Source: Spirochaetia bacterium
Lineage (GTDB): Bacteria; Spirochaetota; Spirochaetia; Treponematales; Breznakiellaceae
Direction: 5' to 3'
Assembly (NCBI GenBank): GCA_025997875.1
Contig: BNVE01000150.1
Span: 1-9,140, forward strand
DNA length: 9,140 nt
Shown here: positions 6,204-9,140 of the stretch, piece after piece
Position numbering within the stretch: position 1 is the first letter of the stretch
Layout of the letters: each line of letters begins with the position of its first letter
Made by a program: the position numbers and the translations under genes
Notes under the pieces: generated by a model
What the model saw: the letters and a program-made list of their open reading frames with translations, nothing else
Databases searched by the model: none
What the model was told of the DNA's origin: nothing

Positions 6204-6232
6204 TTTACATTGAAGCTTTCTAATACTATCAT
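6204..6232 (+). promoter_or_regulatory. Possible sigma-70-type promoter of the TIGR03546/TIGR03545 pair
   Basis: TTTACA (6204-6209) and TATCAT (6227-6232) each match the consensus at 5 of 6 bases, with a 17-base spacer. The predicted transcription start falls at about 6239, only a few bases before the ATG at 6242, and the AGGA ribosome-like site (6233-6236) would be upstream of it. The promoter and that ribosome site therefore cannot both be used as drawn. Confidence 0.35.
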
Positions 6233-6241
6233 AGGATTATC

Positions 6242-6769
6242 ATGATTAAAACAATTGCGAAACTGATCCTTGCCCTGAACGGCAATGTGCAAAAGGGGCA
6301 GATAGCGGCGGGTTTTGCCTGGGGGTTGCTTTTGGGGCTCGTTCCCGCGGGTAATTTCTTTTGGATCATCCTTATTGTGGTGTCCTTCTTCTTTAAGCAT
6401 AACCATGCATCAAAATTGCTGGTGATGGCGCTGATAAAGATTTTCATGCCCCTGATTTCTTCCCTCACAGACGCCCTGGGCTGGGAGATTCTCCATATCG
6501 AGAGCCTCCAGCCCCTGTTTACCACCCTGTACAACATGCCCTTTGTGCCCTTTACCCGGTTTAACAATACCCTGGTGGCCGGCGGGCTGGTGGGGGGCAT
6601 TGTGCTTTGGCTGCCGGTGTTCTTTTTGGTCCTGGTCCTGGTTCCCCTGTACCGGAATACCATTGCCCCAAAGATCGGGAACGCAAAAATTGTCAAGGTC
6701 ATTGCAAAGATCATTGCGAAAATTCCCTTTGTTTCGCAGATAACCAAGGCGGTAACCCATGGCAACTGA
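6242..6769 (+). CDS. TIGR03546-family small inner-membrane protein
   Basis: Uncharacterised 175-residue polytopic membrane protein, recognised as the first member of a conserved two-gene pair (TIGR03546 with TIGR03545). Hydrophobic segments lie at about 23-50 (rich in G/A/L, with a possible re-entrant shape around GLLLGLVPAGN), 59-75 and 110-137. The N-terminal pattern of a short amphipathic helix (IKTIAKLILALN) followed by a G-rich membrane segment resembles DUF2062 proteins. The C-terminus is a basic amphipathic helix (150-172). The start is ATG at 6242 with AGGA 5 bases upstream. It overlaps the next gene by 11 bases, so the two products are probably made in linked amounts and work together. 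No biochemical function is known to me; a role in the envelope with its partner is inference. Confidence 0.8.
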   Translation: MIKTIAKLILALNGNVQKGQIAAGFAWGLLLGLVPAGNFFWIILIVVSFFFKHNHASKLLVMALIKIFMPLISSLTDALGWEILHIESLQPLFTTLYNMPFVPFTRFNNTLVAGGLVGGIVLWLPVFFLVLVLVPLYRNTIAPKIGNAKIVKVIAKIIAKIPFVSQITKAVTHGN

Positions 6770-8972
6770 CAAAAAAGTAAAGGCCGAAAAGCCGGTAAAA
6801 CCTCCCAAACAGTTCAAAAAACCCATTCCCCAAAAAAAACTTGAGAAAAAATACCTCAAATTTCTTGAAAATCCCGCAGATAAGGAATTCTTCAAATCCT
6901 GTTTCAACCTTAAATCCTGTTTCAACCTTGAAGGGGAAAATGCCGTTTTTAAGCATGAGTTGGGCAGCGGGGATATAAAAAAGCTCAAGGCCCTGCTTAA
7001 AGCAATAAAGGCAAACCGGAAATTGGCCGTCAAAATACTGCCCTTAACGGTTGCGGCGCTGGTAGCTGCGGCCTTCTTTGTTTTTTTCACGATATTTATG
7101 AACCCCCTGCTGGAACGGGCCCTGGAAAGCGGTCTGGAAGCCCTTTTTGAAGCCCGCGCCGAGGTGGACAACTTCAAACTGGATCTCCTCAAGTTCCGGG
7201 TGGGGATTCGTTCCATCACCGTGGCGAACCGGGATGAACCTATGAAGAATTTATTCCAGATAGGGCGCATGGAATTCCGGATGAAGCCGCAGGCGGTGCT
7301 CCGGGGGAAGATCTACATTGAGGAAATCAGGACCGACGGTCTCCTTTTTAACACCGACCGGAAAACTTCCGGGGCGCTGCCCGCCCGGCCCCCCAAGGTA
7401 AAGCCCCCAAAGCCCCCCAAAGAGCCCATGCCCCCCATGGTGGATTTGCAGAATTTTGACGCCATGGGGCTTTTAAACCGGGAATTCGACAAACTCAATA
7501 CCCCCAAGGCCTATGATACTGCGGTGGCTTTTTATAATGACACCTACGGCAAATATAAGGGTGAGGTAGAACTGGTGCAGACCAGAACCGCAGAGCTGCA
7601 GTCCCGGGGGCAGCAGATGATCGCCAATGCACAGTCCCTGTCGTCTATTGATTACCGCAACCCCCAGGAAATTCTGCGGGTACGGGACTTTATTACCGAA
7701 ATAACGACCATGACGGATACGGTGCAGGCTATGGCAAATGAAGCCAACGGCCTGGTAACCGGCATACAAACCGACATCAAAAGTGCGGAAGCCCTGGTGA
7801 AGACCGCCCAGAACTCCATTACCGACGATCTCAATCACCTTAAGTCCTATCTGGACCTTGGCAGCGGTTCTGCGTTTGCTGCCCTGGAGCCTTCGATCCG
7901 GGAAATCCTTACGGATAGCTCCGAGAAGTACCTTGATTACGGGCTCCGGGCCCTGGAAATCCTTGAAAAACTCAAGGCGTCCCAGGAAACCAAGGCCAAA
8001 TCAGAGCCGAAGCCCCCCAAGGTGAAGAAAGTTGCCTTTAAGGGCCGGGATGTGATCTTCCCCACCCGATCCTATCCCAAATTTTACCTGGGTATTTTTG
8101 CCACCGATTTTACCCTGAATGAGTGGCGTTATGCCGTGGATCTGCGGGGGGTGAGTTCCAACCCGGACCTGTCCGGCGCGCCGGTTTCTTTAGCTCTGTC
8201 CCTCGATGAGGTTAACGCATCCTTAAGCCGGGAAGCCCGTTTCAAGGGCCAGGCCGATTTCAGGACCACCGCCGCGGAGCGCTTTGCCGCCGAAGTGTCC
8301 GGGGCAGGCTTCCCGGTAAGCCTGGGGGACCAGCTGAGCCAGGCGGGGATAAACGGCTTCAAAGGGGACGCTGTTTTTTCTGTGGGCCTTTCAGGCCGTA
8401 CCGATGGGGATGTTGCCGGGAACGGGAATATGAGCATCAACAAGGCCCAACTGGTAGATCCCAGGGGGACCCTGGCCCAGGCGGTGGATACTGCGGTCCG
8501 GGAGGTCGGGGAGATCCGGCTGGGGGCTCAGTATAAACACCATGTTGCCGGGAAGGATGAGTTCTCGATTTCCACCAATATCGGGGATCTGATCAAGAAT
8601 GCCCTCGAAAAGATCGTCAGGGCCTATGCCCAGCAGGCCGCCGCCGAACTGGAACGGGCCTTGCGGGAAAAGATAGCCTCCTATATAGACGGAAGATTTG
8701 TTTCCCAGGAAGAGCTGGACCTTCTCTTCCAGGTCGTCAAGGGCGATAAGGCCGCCATGGACAAGCTCAAGACCACCCTGGATGGTAGAAAGAACGAATT
8801 TGAGCAGAAAATCCGGGGCGCCGCGGATCAGGCAGTCCAGCAGGTCAAGGAAGAGGCAAAGCAGCAGGCGGAACAGGCCGTCAAGGATGTGCTCCAGGGG
8901 CAGACCCCCAGCGCCCCAAGTCTGCCCAATTTACCCAGCTTGCCGGGACTGCCCGGGTTTCCGAGACGATAG
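6759..8972 (+). CDS. TIGR03545-family AsmA-like envelope protein
   Basis: 737-residue protein of a rare family known from outer-membrane bacteria. It has a basic Pro/Lys-rich cytoplasmic N-terminus (1-88), one membrane anchor (about 90-114) and a large, presumably periplasmic part. Residues 133-200 (V-x-N-F-K-L-D-L-L, 'GIRSITVANRDEPMKNLF', 'LRGKIYIEEIRTDGL') follow the beta-rich repeat pattern of AsmA/TamB-like proteins. A Pro-rich hinge (208-227) leads to a helical, probably coiled-coil region (235-410), a second PPK hinge (416-424), a second beta-rich AsmA-like stretch (427-610) and a helical C-terminus (611-712) ending in an LPxLPG Pro-rich tail. The start ATG overlaps the previous gene by 11 bases; AAGGCGG precedes it. 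A KSCFNL repeat at 47-58 arises from an 18-bp tandem duplication. Transfer of lipid across the envelope is a possible role by analogy with AsmA-like proteins, not shown. Confidence 0.82.
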   Translation: MATDKKVKAEKPVKPPKQFKKPIPQKKLEKKYLKFLENPADKEFFKSCFNLKSCFNLEGENAVFKHELGSGDIKKLKALLKAIKANRKLAVKILPLTVAALVAAAFFVFFTIFMNPLLERALESGLEALFEARAEVDNFKLDLLKFRVGIRSITVANRDEPMKNLFQIGRMEFRMKPQAVLRGKIYIEEIRTDGLLFNTDRKTSGALPARPPKVKPPKPPKEPMPPMVDLQNFDAMGLLNREFDKLNTPKAYDTAVAFYNDTYGKYKGEVELVQTRTAELQSRGQQMIANAQSLSSIDYRNPQEILRVRDFITEITTMTDTVQAMANEANGLVTGIQTDIKSAEALVKTAQNSITDDLNHLKSYLDLGSGSAFAALEPSIREILTDSSEKYLDYGLRALEILEKLKASQETKAKSEPKPPKVKKVAFKGRDVIFPTRSYPKFYLGIFATDFTLNEWRYAVDLRGVSSNPDLSGAPVSLALSLDEVNASLSREARFKGQADFRTTAAERFAAEVSGAGFPVSLGDQLSQAGINGFKGDAVFSVGLSGRTDGDVAGNGNMSINKAQLVDPRGTLAQAVDTAVREVGEIRLGAQYKHHVAGKDEFSISTNIGDLIKNALEKIVRAYAQQAAAELERALREKIASYIDGRFVSQEELDLLFQVVKGDKAAMDKLKTTLDGRKNEFEQKIRGAADQAVQQVKEEAKQQAEQAVKDVLQGQTPSAPSLPNLPSLPGLPGFPRR
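6894..6929. repeat. 18-bp perfect tandem duplication inside the TIGR03545 gene
   Basis: The unit AAATCCTGTTTCAACCTT occurs twice in a row (6894-6911, 6912-6929), in frame, giving KSCFNLKSCFNL in the cytoplasmic N-terminal region before the membrane anchor. It is likely a recent slippage event, since the copies are identical at the DNA level. Confidence 0.95.
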
Positions 8973-8982
8973 GCCGAATATG

Positions 8983-9009
8983 CGCACCGGGATTCCGGTG
9001 CGTTTTTTT
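8983..9009 (+). terminator. Strong intrinsic terminator of the TIGR03546/TIGR03545 operon
   Basis: CGCACCGG (8983-8990) pairs perfectly with CCGGTGCG (8995-9002) around the loop GATT, followed at once by seven T (9003-9009). It begins 10 bases after the stop codon at 8970-8972. Confidence 0.93.
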
Positions 9010-9140
9010 AAGGCCGCAATTCCTTACATAAAAATCTTACCGAAGGGAACGGATTCTTCAGGTTAAAAATCTTACCATGGTGTAGCCCGGAGAACCCTCT
9101 CAAGAGGATTTGAAAGTATCCGCGAGAGCGAACAGAGAAT
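9010..9140. other. Gene-free right end with short hairpins and a 13-bp direct repeat
   Basis: TAAAAATCTTACC occurs at 9029-9041 and 9064-9076. Farther right are CCTC-TCAA-GAGG (9096-9107) and CGC-GAGA-GCG (9121-9130), the latter with a GNRA-type tetraloop. Together they could be the beginning of a structured RNA that continues past the window, but no known RNA class can be assigned. No open frame with a ribosome site is present. Confidence 0.45.

Noticed and set aside
6410..7270. 286-codon open frame on the minus strand
   Set aside because: It covers the TIGR03546 gene and the start of the TIGR03545 gene; its product is a compositional shadow of them.

Overview
The window looks like chromosomal DNA of an outer-membrane-bearing bacterium, most likely a spirochaete and perhaps a termite-gut-type treponeme. 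The main reason is the rare two-gene pair at 6242-8972, which I recognise as the TIGR03546/TIGR03545 families. Those families are recorded only from bacteria with outer membranes. The genus is an inference from recalled gene style and moderate-to-high GC, not a database result.

Layout, left to right. (1) 1-470, minus strand: the N-terminal third of a Gfo/Idh/MocA oxidoreductase. Its reading is broken near position 72, where a 39-bp direct copy of an upstream part of the same gene is joined out of frame. (2) 471-801: intergenic, with a GC-rich hairpin repeat (copy A). (3) 802-1932, minus: an AT-rich orphan gene for a three-helix membrane protein with a zinc-knuckle-like Cys cluster and a C-terminal region resembling a degenerate PLD-type module. 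(4) 1933-2458: AT-rich intergenic DNA ending in a 165-bp MITE-like inverted-repeat element that abuts a second, inverted copy (B) of the GC-rich hairpin repeat. Copies A and B therefore bracket the AT-rich segment. (5) 2459-6084, minus: a two-gene operon of a DEAD-box RNA helicase with a long RG-rich tail, then an ABC-F ATPase started from TTG by translational coupling. (6) 6085-6241: divergent intergenic region with a 13-bp direct repeat. (7) 6242-8972, plus: the TIGR03546 and TIGR03545 genes overlapping by 11 bp, closed by a strong intrinsic terminator at 8983-9009. (8) 9010-9140: no gene, but several short hairpins.

How the genes relate. The helicase and ABC-F protein form an RNA/ribosome-directed unit, probably for RNA remodelling and translation or ribosome rescue. 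The divergent pair encodes a small polytopic inner-membrane protein and a large AsmA-like, single-anchor periplasmic protein, which suggests an envelope machine, possibly for lipid transport. The 802-1932 gene differs from all its neighbours in base composition and sits inside repeat borders. It is the best candidate in the window for an accessory and poorly described function.
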